DNA of 64,000 nt from Thermosediminibacteraceae bacterium (GTDB taxonomy: Bacteria; Bacillota; Thermosediminibacteria; Thermosediminibacterales; Thermosediminibacteraceae), in the NCBI GenBank assembly GCA_021890755.1, contig JAKKUQ010000002.1, positions 1 to 64,000 of the forward strand, in the 5' to 3' direction. A program made the position numbers and the translations under genes. Shown here piece by piece: positions 26,770 through 33,814 of this stretch; the first letter of the stretch is position 1, and each line of letters begins with the position of its first letter. Under the pieces are notes generated by a model. The model did no database searches and was not told the DNA's origin. It saw only the letters and a list, made by a program, of their open reading frames with translations.

Positions 26770-26991
26770 ATGGCCCAGACCCTGGAGATGAGCTTTCAAA
26801 ACGAAGCGGGAAGAATCGCTCGGATCCTTATCCCCGACCCCAGGCAAGACCTTACTCCCCAGGATATACAGCCAGTGATGGACCTCGTGGTCTCTAAAAA
26901 TATCTTTTCCACCAGCGGCGGGGACATTGTAAAAGCCCTCGGGGCGCGGATACTAATCAGGGACGCCGTGGAGATCATACCCCGCGAATAA
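26770..26991 (+). CDS. DUF2922-family small protein
   Basis: A 73-aa protein with the DUF2922 pattern: LEMSFQNEAGRIARILIPDPR, then LTPQDIQPVMDLVVSKNIF and a terminal ARILIRDAVEIIPRE. The function of the family is unknown. The order after DUF1659 is the usual one. AAAGGAGGG stands before the ATG. The N-terminal half is likely a beta strand pair and the middle a helix, so it may form a small ferredoxin-like fold, but this is a guess. Confidence 0.88.
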   Translation: MAQTLEMSFQNEAGRIARILIPDPRQDLTPQDIQPVMDLVVSKNIFSTSGGDIVKALGARILIRDAVEIIPRE

Positions 26992-26997
26992 TTCCTT

Positions 26998-27017
26998 CCC
27001 CGGGCTTTTGCCCGGGG
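26998..27017 (+). terminator. GC-rich hairpin after the DUF2922 gene
   Basis: CCCCGGGC-TTTT-GCCCGGGG forms a perfect 8-bp stem followed by GTTTAATTT. The T-tract is weak, so it may terminate only part of the transcripts and reduce the level of the following YvrJ and amidase genes. Confidence 0.55.
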
Positions 27018-27043
27018 GTTTAATTTGAAGAGGAGGTGGCCTT

Positions 27044-27205
27044 ATGGAAGACCTATTAGCTCAGGTTGCCAACGTAGGCTTTCCCATCGTGGTTTCCATA
27101 TACCTTCTGGTGCGCATCGAATCGAAGATGGAAAGCCTTACGTTAAGCATCCATGAGCTTTCAAGGGTGATAGAAGGGCTTAAAACTCCTTTAAAGGGAA
27201 GCTAG
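27044..27205 (+). CDS. YvrJ-family small membrane protein
   Basis: A 53-aa protein: MEDLLAQVANVGFPIVVSIY begins it, with a single membrane helix (about 8-25), then RIESKMESLTLSIHELSRVIE, a short charged helix. This matches the YvrJ family (N-x-G-F-P-[IV] at the helix start). The layout, one helix followed by an amphipathic segment, resembles BhlA/UviB-type holin-like proteins, but lysis activity has not been shown for YvrJ as far as I know. AGGAGG precedes the ATG. It lies directly upstream of a peptidoglycan amidase. Confidence 0.85.
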   Translation: MEDLLAQVANVGFPIVVSIYLLVRIESKMESLTLSIHELSRVIEGLKTPLKGS

Positions 27206-27245
27206 ATTTGGATTTTTAAAAAAACTTTCAAGGAGGAAGATAATC

Positions 27246-27761
27246 TTGGAAAGGCTTTACCCTCGTTTTATAGTGGTCCACCACACGGCAGGACATGACG
27301 TTTCAGCTCTTGAAATAAATAGAATGCATGCAGCAAGGGGCTTTGGTATAAAAATATCAGAACCCCATTCTTTGGTAGAGGAATACCGGCAAAGGGGATT
27401 TCCTTGCAAGGGCGATACCGTAATAGTGAGCATCGGCTACCATTACCTCATAAGGGCTGATGGAAGCGTTGAAAGGGGAAGGCCGGACTTCGCGCCAGGG
27501 GCCCACTGCGCTGCCGCGGGGATGAATACCCGATCCATCGGCATCGCTCTTACTGGAAACTTCTCTTCCCGGGACAACCCCACCGGCAAAAAAGGGCATA
27601 CCGTGCCCACTGCAGCGCAGCTCAGGGCTTTAAAGGAGCTTATATTTTTCTTAATGGACGTCTACTCGATACCACCCCAATCAGTGCTGAAGCACTCGGA
27701 AGTTGCAGGAGCCAGGACCGAATGCCCAGGTGATAGGTTTTCCTTTTCTTTTTTGGCTTGA
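27246..27761 (+). CDS. Peptidoglycan-recognition-type N-acetylmuramoyl-L-alanine amidase
   Basis: A 171-aa Amidase_2/PGRP domain protein with nothing else attached. A first Zn-ligand His is in FIVVHHTAGH (8-17), the second His in VLKHSEVAGA (about 148), and the Cys ligand in TECPGD (about 160). YHYLIRADGSVERGRP and GMNTRSIGIALTGNFS are typical of T7-lysozyme-like amidases, which cut between MurNAc and L-Ala. It has no signal peptide, so it would need a holin-like exit path or lysis to reach the wall. The start is TTG, with AAGGAGGA upstream. It follows the YvrJ-like gene by 40 bases. Confidence 0.9.
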   Translation: MERLYPRFIVVHHTAGHDVSALEINRMHAARGFGIKISEPHSLVEEYRQRGFPCKGDTVIVSIGYHYLIRADGSVERGRPDFAPGAHCAAAGMNTRSIGIALTGNFSSRDNPTGKKGHTVPTAAQLRALKELIFFLMDVYSIPPQSVLKHSEVAGARTECPGDRFSFSFLA

Positions 27762-27786
27762 CATCGAACATTTGTTCGGATATAAT
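27758..27786 (+). promoter_or_regulatory. Sigma-A promoter with LexA box in the spacer
   Basis: TTGACA and TATAAT, both perfect consensus hexamers, are 17 bases apart. The -35 overlaps the amidase stop codon. The spacer is almost filled by a LexA operator, so LexA binding should block RNA polymerase. It drives the ComK-like gene 45 bases downstream. Confidence 0.85.
27765..27778 (+). promoter_or_regulatory. LexA (SOS/DinR) operator
   Basis: CGAACATTTGTTCG is a perfect palindromic match to the Gram-positive SOS box CGAACN4GTTCG. Its place between the -35 and -10 elements is the classical repressing position. Confidence 0.85.
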
Positions 27787-27830
27787 TGTCTTAAAGTTTC
27801 GCCTTCCCAAAATTTGGAGGTGTCGAGTAG

Positions 27831-28418
27831 ATGGATGTGGAAACGCTGATCAGGGCGGGTATCGCCGCCCTGGTGCCCGTATATGAAGCCGTAGCTGGAA
27901 ATGCTACCAGGGTAATCACCTTAGATGGAAAAGACCACCTTATCGCCAACACTTTAAGGACAGTTATAAGGCGGATAGCCCGCGCCTACGGCGCAGACCT
28001 TACGGCCTTAAGAGAAAATTACGGCAAGGTAATCAACAGGAGAAACTACGTGCCGGTGCCCCTTTCGCCGTCATTAATCCTTATCCCCGTAAAACTCCGA
28101 GAAAGGCCTTTAAGCGAAAACGACGGCACCGTGGGTTATCTTTCCTATTACGAAATAAAAAAAATCACCGACGAAGGCGCAAGCTGCCGGGTGCTCCTTT
28201 CCTGCGGGCGAGAATTGAAGGTTTTTCTTGCCAAAACCACACTTTTGGAGTATATGAAGGACGCGCGGCTTATCGCCGGGATATACGAAGAAAGGCATAA
28301 AGCCAGAGCGGAAGAGTACATCCGGGAGCAAAAGGAGCCTTATCTCAAGGATCCTTTAAAGCTCAGGGAAGAACTTATCAGCCTGCTTTTGAAAATCTTA
28401 ATAAAAAGCGGCGGGTGA
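27831..28418 (+). CDS. ComK-like regulator candidate under SOS control
   Basis: A 195-aa cytoplasmic protein. I see a remote match to the competence factor ComK in length and layout: an N-terminal strand region around RVITLDGKD, a helix with ARAYGADLTALRENYGKV (about 50-67; ComK has RFFGSSYAGRK there), VPLSPSLILIPVKLRERPL (about 76-94; ComK has VDPSNQIFLFPTLS), GYLSYYEIKKI, a strand pair ending in CGRELKVFLAKTTL, and a helical tail. Identity is low, so the call is tentative. GGAGGTG precedes the ATG. It is a single gene behind a LexA-controlled promoter, followed by a convergent gene. Confidence 0.5.
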   Translation: MDVETLIRAGIAALVPVYEAVAGNATRVITLDGKDHLIANTLRTVIRRIARAYGADLTALRENYGKVINRRNYVPVPLSPSLILIPVKLRERPLSENDGTVGYLSYYEIKKITDEGASCRVLLSCGRELKVFLAKTTLLEYMKDARLIAGIYEERHKARAEEYIREQKEPYLKDPLKLREELISLLLKILIKSGG

Positions 28419-28431
28419 AAAATCCACCGCT
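28407..28431. terminator. Hairpin between convergent genes
   Basis: AGCGG and CCGCT arms with extra GGGTG/CCACC-like pairing enclose the end of the ComK-like gene and the stop of the GEDEF/HD-GYP gene. On the minus strand TTTTTATTAAG follows, so it can end the transcript of the latter. Confidence 0.55.
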
Positions 28432-29456
28432 CAAATAATCTTTCCCATTTCGCAAAACGCCATTACCAAGTTGGGGTCAAATTGGCTGCCGGCGAGCCTT
28501 TTTAGCTCCATTATGGCTTCTTCGTGCTTTAGAGGTTGACGGTAAGGTCTTTTCCTGGTCATTGCCTCATAAGCTTCGATAATGGCAAAGGCCCGCGCAA
28601 GATAAGGAATTTCTTTTCCCTTGAGCTTCATAGGGTAGCCGCTTCCGTCGTAGTGTTCATGATGGCTCAAGATAAGGTCGGCGATGCAAGAAATCTTAGG
28701 TACCGCAATAGCTAATTTGTATCCGATGGTGCAGTGCTTTTGCCACATTTTCCTTTCTTCTTGGGCGAGCCTTCCCCCTTTATGCAGGAGATCCCGGGGG
28801 AGAGCTATAGTGCCAATATCGTGATACTGGCACAGTAAATAAATTTTCTCCTTTTCTTCCTGTGAAAGCCCAAGTTTTTCCCCGAAAGCTTCTGCAAGCT
28901 TTAAGAGCCGATTTATACGGTTTTCCCGCATCGCCCAGAGTTCATTCAATTTCTTCGTTATAAGGGAGGCTATGGCATTTTTGATAGCCTGCCGCTTAAG
29001 GAGCTTGTTGCTGTACATGTGGCAGGTAGCTTCGTTGAAAACTTTAAAAGGATCCTGGTCAAGGCTTCGCTTTACGGCATATCCGACGGACACCGAAAGA
29101 TACAAGTCTTCATTTTCCGAATTGAACTCTTCGATCTTCTTCATAACCCTATTAATTGCGGAATCCACGTGTTTTTCCTCGCATCCCCTCATTATGACGG
29201 CGAACTCGTCCTCCCCTATCCTCGCCACTACATCCCCTGTCCTAAAGCTATTTTTCAAAATTTCGTTGAAAGCCTCAATTAACCTGTCGCCAGCAGCGTA
29301 GCCCAACACATCGTTTATGAGTTTAAGCCCATCTATGTCGAATACCACTATCGCAGCTGGCAGTTCATCGGCCCTCCGGAGGCTGTGCAGTTCCTTTTTG
29401 AATATGATAAAAGGCTTTACAAAAATACTTAATGGGTTTTCTTCAATTAGCCCCAT
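28431..29456 (-). CDS. Diguanylate-cyclase-like (GEDEF) plus HD-GYP phosphodiesterase protein
   Basis: A 341-aa c-di-GMP signalling protein with no membrane segment or sensor domain. The N-terminal GGDEF-type domain (about 35-165) has DIDGLKLINDVLGYAAGD and RIGEDEFAVI, where the signature reads GEDEF rather than GGDEF. The C-terminal HD-GYP domain (about 180-341) has YHDIGTIALP and HHEHYDGSGYP, both intact. The likely net activity is c-di-GMP hydrolysis, with the first domain perhaps only binding GTP. The start overlaps the end of cheB by 14 bases with GGGAGG in front, so the two are co-translated. Confidence 0.88.
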   Translation of the reverse strand: MGLIEENPLSIFVKPFIIFKKELHSLRRADELPAAIVVFDIDGLKLINDVLGYAAGDRLIEAFNEILKNSFRTGDVVARIGEDEFAVIMRGCEEKHVDSAINRVMKKIEEFNSENEDLYLSVSVGYAVKRSLDQDPFKVFNEATCHMYSNKLLKRQAIKNAIASLITKKLNELWAMRENRINRLLKLAEAFGEKLGLSQEEKEKIYLLCQYHDIGTIALPRDLLHKGGRLAQEERKMWQKHCTIGYKLAIAVPKISCIADLILSHHEHYDGSGYPMKLKGKEIPYLARAFAIIEAYEAMTRKRPYRQPLKHEEAIMELKRLAGSQFDPNLVMAFCEMGKII

Positions 29457-30483
29457 ACGCCTCCCTCACTCCAACCAGCTCAATTATTTTTGCAGCTATT
29501 TCGTAATTCGGCAGCACAAACTCGGCCCCTCCTTTTTCTACGGCAGCCCGTGGCATGCCGTAGATCACCGCCGTTTCCCGGGATTCGGCAATTGTCCTTC
29601 CCCCGGCTTTTCTAATTCTCACCATGGCTTCCGCACCGTCATCGCCCATGCCAGTCATGAGGACGCCTATGGTGTTTTCCCGGTAAAGCGCGAGGACCGA
29701 ATCCATCGTTACCTCCACCGACGGCATGAACCGGTGCTTTGGTACATCAGTAAGCACTATCTTCTTTCTTCTCCTATCGCCCCCCACAAGCATATTGTAC
29801 CCACCTTTTCCCACATAACAGGTGCCTGGCTTCACTTCCATACCGTCCTCGGCCTCCACCACTTTCAACTCACAGCGCTCATCCAGCCTCTTGGCTAGGG
29901 AGCTGGTGAAGGAGGGCGGCATATGTTGTACTAAAAACACTGCTGCGTTTATGTTGTGTGGGAGAAAAGGTAGTACTTTCATTAAAGCCCTGGGGCCTCC
30001 CGTAGAAACTCCGATAACTACTGCTTTTGCTTCATCATTGGAACACGGGTAGGAATTGGGCAATTTAACTTTTCCTTCCCCGAGATTCGCGGCGTTTACC
30101 CCTGCCTTTACCTTTGCTGTCATTTCCTCTGCAAACTTTTTTATATCCGACAAGACACTTCCTCCAGGTTTTGCTACAAAGTCAAAGGCTCCAAGGTCCA
30201 GGGCTTTCAAGGTCACATCGGCACCTTCCCGCGTCAGCGAAGAAACCATTAAGACTTTCCCTAGTTTTTTTTCGCATATCATTTTCAAAGCCGAAAGTCC
30301 ATCCATTTCAGGCATTTGAACGTCCATGACGATTACATCAGGTCTTAGTTTCTCCGCTTTTTCCACAGCATCTATCCCGTTTTTTGCGGTGTCCACAACT
30401 TTTATCCCGGGATCTTTTTCCAATAAATCCTTTATCATAAGCCTCATAAAGGCAGAATCATCCACCACAAGAACTTTTATCAA
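29443..30483 (-). CDS. cheB: Chemotaxis protein-glutamate methylesterase/deamidase
   Basis: A 346-aa CheB. The receiver domain (1-120) has VVDDSAFMRLMI, the phospho-acceptor Asp in DVIVMDVQMPEMDG (about 54) and AKPGG. The methylesterase domain has the full Ser-His-Asp triad: GVSTGGPRALM (about 160), LVQHMPPSFTSSLA (about 187) and MTGMGDDGAEAM (about 280). It removes methyl groups from chemoreceptors in feedback control. The start is TTG with AGAGGTGAT upstream. It is operonic with the c-di-GMP gene downstream and close to two MCP genes. No cheA or cheR is in the window. Confidence 0.95.
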   Translation of the reverse strand: MIKVLVVDDSAFMRLMIKDLLEKDPGIKVVDTAKNGIDAVEKAEKLRPDVIVMDVQMPEMDGLSALKMICEKKLGKVLMVSSLTREGADVTLKALDLGAFDFVAKPGGSVLSDIKKFAEEMTAKVKAGVNAANLGEGKVKLPNSYPCSNDEAKAVVIGVSTGGPRALMKVLPFLPHNINAAVFLVQHMPPSFTSSLAKRLDERCELKVVEAEDGMEVKPGTCYVGKGGYNMLVGGDRRRKKIVLTDVPKHRFMPSVEVTMDSVLALYRENTIGVLMTGMGDDGAEAMVRIRKAGGRTIAESRETAVIYGMPRAAVEKGGAEFVLPNYEIAAKIIELVGVREAYGAN

Positions 30484-30565
30484 AATATATCACCTCTAGC
30501 CGATACTATCATACCAATTTGAGAAAAATTTGACAATCAACTAAAGAATATTCAATGATAACAAA

Positions 30566-30584
30566 ACCGGGGCAAAACCCCGGT
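30566..30584 (-). terminator. Intrinsic terminator after the bacteriohemerythrin gene
   Basis: ACCGGGG and CCCCGGT form a 7-bp stem; on the minus strand TTTGTTATC follows. Confidence 0.75.
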
Positions 30585-30587
30585 AAT

Positions 30588-30992
30588 TTACATTTTTTTC
30601 CTCAAAAAGGCTCCCAGAGCCTTATCTTTCTTCTTGATGTGGTTTATAAGCCAATCCACCAGGAAGTGGTTTATTTTTACCACCAGGTCTACTGATGGAC
30701 CGCTTTGTTCCATCTTATTTTTAAACTGTTTAAATTCCTCCACAAAGCCGTCGTGCTGCTTTTTATGCGCCTTATAATCGGGAAAGCCTGTTTCCTGCAT
30801 GCATTTTTCCTCGGCGCCAAAGTGCATAACGACGTACTCTTTCAAAAATTCCATAACCTTCACTATTTCTTCCTTACCCTTTCCCTTTGCGCAGGCCGAC
30901 ATAAGGTCGTTTACTCTTTTAAAAAGTTCTTTGTGCTGTTCATCAATCATCGCAATTCCTGTCGAAAGGTCTTCAGTCCACGTTATCGCCAT
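30588..30992 (-). CDS. Bacteriohemerythrin (di-iron oxygen-binding protein)
   Basis: A 134-aa single-domain hemerythrin. The ligand set is visible: His in IDEQHKELF (H20), HFGAEEKCM (about 57-65), KAHKKQHDGF (about 77-86) and HIKKKDKAL (about 117-125). The family binds O2 at a di-iron centre; in anaerobes it is thought to sense or scavenge oxygen. The ATG at 30992 has AAAAGGAGGG directly upstream and gives MAITWTEDLSTGI, the typical start; the open frame upstream is not used. It is divergent from the riboswitch-controlled chemoreceptor operon. Confidence 0.95.
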   Translation of the reverse strand: MAITWTEDLSTGIAMIDEQHKELFKRVNDLMSACAKGKGKEEIVKVMEFLKEYVVMHFGAEEKCMQETGFPDYKAHKKQHDGFVEEFKQFKNKMEQSGPSVDLVVKINHFLVDWLINHIKKKDKALGAFLRKKM

Positions 30993-31059
30993 ATAACACC
31001 CTCCTTTTAGCTTAATATTCGCTAAAGAATCTTTTTTTCCTTCAATGGAAAAAAATAAC

Positions 31060-31089
31060 TTGACTATGTGAAACTGGTAATTATACAAT
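31060..31089 (+). promoter_or_regulatory. Probable sigma-A promoter of the riboswitch-cheW operon
   Basis: TTGACT (31060-31065) is followed after 16 bases by TATACA, or after 18 bases by TACAAT. It lies about 35 bases before the riboswitch aptamer, as expected for a leader transcript. Confidence 0.55.
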
Positions 31090-31124
31090 AATAGTAGCAT
31101 TTTTGTACAATATTCGACAATTTA

Positions 31125-31217
31125 TCGCCGACAAGGGCAAACCTGTCGAAAGGCAGGGGCGCAAAGCCATGGGCCTACAGCCTCCTTACCGCGGAGGCTA
31201 CGGTTGCCAGGCTGCCG
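31125..31217 (+). promoter_or_regulatory. Cyclic di-GMP-I (GEMM) riboswitch aptamer
   Basis: The conserved core of the class-I aptamer is present: GGGCAAACC, a GAAA-capped hairpin (CCTGTCGAAAGGCAGG), GGCGCAAAGCC, GGGCCTACAGCCTCC, a second hairpin (CCTCC/GGAGG), GCTACGGTTGCC and a closing segment. Both the GNRA tetraloop and its receptor arm can be located. It leads the cheW-MCP-HD-GYP transcript and is followed by an intrinsic terminator, so c-di-GMP should set how much of the operon is made. Confidence 0.95.
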
Positions 31218-31270
31218 GCTGAATAAACTTTTTCTACTAAAGAATTCTTTATTGATTCTTGATTGATTCT

Positions 31271-31307
31271 TGGCAGCCACTCCCCCCCTGGCTGCCATTA
31301 TTTTTTA
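31271..31307 (+). terminator. Riboswitch expression-platform terminator
   Basis: TGGCAGCCA and TGGCTGCCA form a perfect 9-bp stem with a C-rich loop, followed by TTATTTTTTAT. GGCAGCC of its first arm is also complementary to GGCTGCC at 31210-31216 at the aptamer's 3' edge, so the two can exclude each other. Confidence 0.88.
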
Positions 31308-31336
31308 TCAAAAATAAAACGGAAAGGGGGTAGTCT

Positions 31337-31795
31337 GTGAAACAGGTAGTGGTCTTCGGGCTCGGCGGGGAGCTTTACGGCATGGACATCTTTGACCTGC
31401 AGGAAATTATTCGGATGGAAAAGATAACCCACATCCCTAAAGCTCCTCCTTTTATCGAAGGCGTCATAAACCTTAGAGGCAAAATCGTTCCGGTGATCGA
31501 CCTGAAAAAGCGCTTCGAGATCGAGGAAGGCGACAAATCCCATGACCCCAGGATCATCGTAGTAAATATAGACGATCTGGTGGCGGGATTTATAGTTGAC
31601 TATGTTACAGAAGTGGCAGCAGTAAAAGATGAAGACCTGGAACCACCGCCGTCGGCATTGGCTTTAGCAAGTTTCATCCAGAGCCTTGCAAAAATAAAAG
31701 ACAGGATTGTAATCCTCATCAAAACCGCCGAGATACTTAACGTGAGGGAAAAGGAAGAGCTAAAAAATCTCTCAAAGGAGGATAGCATAAGATGA
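31337..31795 (+). CDS. cheW: CheW-type chemotaxis coupling protein
   Basis: A 152-aa single-domain CheW that would link chemoreceptors to the CheA kinase. It has [23 protein letters not shown], the family block [28 protein letters not shown] (partly quoted; about 33-60), and [21 protein letters not shown]. The C-terminal extension is charged. The start is GTG with GGAAAGGGGG upstream. It is the first gene behind the c-di-GMP riboswitch and overlaps the MCP gene by four bases, which suggests it is dedicated to that receptor. Confidence 0.94.
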   Translation: MKQVVVFGLGGELYGMDIFDLQEIIRMEKITHIPKAPPFIEGVINLRGKIVPVIDLKKRFEIEEGDKSHDPRIIVVNIDDLVAGFIVDYVTEVAAVKDEDLEPPPSALALASFIQSLAKIKDRIVILIKTAEILNVREKEELKNLSKEDSIR

Positions 31796-33798
31796 AAATT
31801 CCGAAAGTATTCAAAATATCAGGAATTAGGACAAGGCTTATTGCCCTATTCCTTTTAACATCCCTTGTGCCTCTTATTGTTCTGGGTATCTTTAATTATA
31901 CTATATCAAAAAATGACCTTACCCGGGCAGCTGACCAGGCACTTCTCTCAAAAGCCGTATTCGTAGCCGACACCATAGACTTGTGGGTAAGCAACAAAAT
32001 AAAAATACTAGAAACTTTGGCCGAAAATCCGATTGTCAAAAGTGGAGACATAAAGAGCATAGTCCCCCTTCTAAAGACGGTACAGCCCACAGCAACGGAC
32101 GTACAGCTCCTATGGTATGCCAAGCCTGACGGCAAATTTTATACTTACCTTGGCGATGACATAATGCGCCCCGCCGGGGAGATTACCGACAGGCAGTATT
32201 TTAAAGATTTGATGGCCACTGGTAAAACCACAGTGTCTGAATTGATAATAGACAAGATAACCGGTGACAAAATCCTGGTGATCGTCGCTCCAGTAAAGGG
32301 CCCGGGCGGCATAACAGGCATAGTGGGCGCCGATGTAAACGCCAACGCTCTCGGCAGCTTAGTAAGCTCGACAAAATATGGAGCTACGGGATACGCCTTT
32401 ATGGTAGATAACAAGGGCACCGTAATGGCCCACCCCGACTCAAGCCAAGTAATGACCGCAAATATAACCAATACGGGCTCCGAGTCGCTTGATAAAGTGG
32501 GCCAGCGCATGATAGCAGGCGAAGAGGCTTCCACCGAATATGTGGTTGACGGGCAGCGCAAAATGGCAGCATTTTCCCCGGTAAAGACCACCGGCTGGTC
32601 CATATGCGTCACCGCCCCGACAAACGAGGTATATGCGGGCCTCGATAGCTTTTACTTGACTACCATAACCATGATCCTCGTTACAGCGATAATAGTTATA
32701 GCAGCATCGCTTATTTTTAGCCGGCAGTTGTCCAATCCAATATTGAAGCTCACCGCCGTAGCGGACACCATGTCCACGGGAGACTTGAGGGTTGAAGTGC
32801 CCACCACCTTTTTCGGAGAGTTTTCCCTTCTCGGCACTTCCCTCAAGAAGATGATGGAAAATACAAAAAATACCCTGGGCGTCATGCGCAACACTATAAC
32901 CAATCTCGAAAAGGCAATAAAGGACATATCACAGGGTGCGCAGGATACCGCCCAGGCCGCCGAACAGGTAGCGGAAACGGTAAATCAGATTTCCGCAGGA
33001 GCTCAGGATATGGCGCAAAACGTAGGAAATATTTCAGAGGCTGTTGAGAACTCTACAACTCAGATCCAGGCCCTGGTAGAAAACCTGGAAATCATCACGA
33101 AAAATACCATGGATACTGTTCAAAGAACAGAAACGGGCGAAAGAATAATGCAAGACCTTTCAAATAAAATGGACCTTGTCTCTTCAAAGGCGGAAGACAT
33201 CAAATCCGTTATGTCCAGCCTCATAGAACAAGCCAAAGAGATAGCGGGCATTACCGACATAATAACCGGCATAGCTGAACAGACCAACCTTCTTGCCCTC
33301 AATGCCGCAATCGAAGCGGCAAGAGCCGGTGATGCCGGCAGAGGATTTGCTGTAGTGGCTGAAGAAATAAGGAAACTAGCCGAGCAGTCCAGCCAGCAGG
33401 CAAGCCAAATAAATAAAATAGTAAAGCAGGTAACCGAGAAAATTGGCATTTCGGACAAAGTAGCCGGAGAGGTGGCAGGGCTCATCGTGGAGCAGGCCTC
33501 CATAGGTGTGGAAGCTATTAGACATTTCAGGGAAATCGCGGAAGGTGCAAGGAAGGTTTCCGACCTGATAAAAGATATAGAGGAAATGGCCAAAACAATA
33601 GGCGAACAAAGCAAGAAGATCAGTGAGGAAGTAGCCAACGCTGCGGCTATCTCTGAGGAAAATGCGGCATCATCCGAAGAAATAGCGGCATCGGCAGAAG
33701 AAATGAGCTCTGCAGCGCAGACAATAAGCGCAAGCGCTCAGGAACTTGTGACACTTGCTGAAAACCTCAAAAAAGAAAGCGAAAAGTTTATACTTTAA
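31792..33798 (+). CDS. Methyl-accepting chemotaxis protein with dCache sensor
   Basis: A 668-aa transmembrane chemoreceptor. TM1 lies at about 14-36, then an extracellular double-Cache-type domain (about 40-280, with [20 protein letters not shown] and [17 protein letters not shown]), TM2 at about 285-307, HAMP (about 308-360) and a long signalling hairpin. The tip has [20 protein letters not shown] (about 497-516) and [17 protein letters not shown]. The dCache fold usually binds small organic ligands such as amino acids or carboxylates. AAGGAGG precedes the ATG. It is the second gene of the riboswitch operon. Confidence 0.95.
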   Translation: MKIPKVFKISGIRTRLIALFLLTSLVPLIVLGIFNYTISKNDLTRAADQALLSKAVFVADTIDLWVSNKIKILETLAENPIVKSGDIKSIVPLLKTVQPTATDVQLLWYAKPDGKFYTYLGDDIMRPAGEITDRQYFKDLMATGKTTVSELIIDKITGDKILVIVAPVKGPGGITGIVGADVNANALGSLVSSTKYGATGYAFMVDNKGTVMAHPDSSQVMTANITNTGSESLDKVGQRMIAGEEASTEYVVDGQRKMAAFSPVKTTGWSICVTAPTNEVYAGLDSFYLTTITMILVTAIIVIAASLIFSRQLSNPILKLTAVADTMSTGDLRVEVPTTFFGEFSLLGTSLKKMMENTKNTLGVMRNTITNLEKAIKDISQGAQDTAQAAEQVAETVNQISAGAQDMAQNVGNISEAVENSTTQIQALVENLEIITKNTMDTVQRTETGERIMQDLSNKMDLVSSKAEDIKSVMSSLIEQAKEIAGITDIITGIAEQTNLLALNAAIEAARAGDAGRGFAVVAEEIRKLAEQSSQQASQINKIVKQVTEKIGISDKVAGEVAGLIVEQASIGVEAIRHFREIAEGARKVSDLIKDIEEMAKTIGEQSKKISEEVANAAAISEENAASSEEIAASAEEMSSAAQTISASAQELVTLAENLKKESEKFIL

Positions 33799-33814
33799 AG
33801 GGGGCTATTTCTGG

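Noticed and set aside
33755-33814. Earlier start for the HD-GYP protein overlapping the MCP gene
   Set aside because: It lacks an RBS, and the added residues are basic out-of-family sequence; the GTG at 33815 follows AAAGGGGG.
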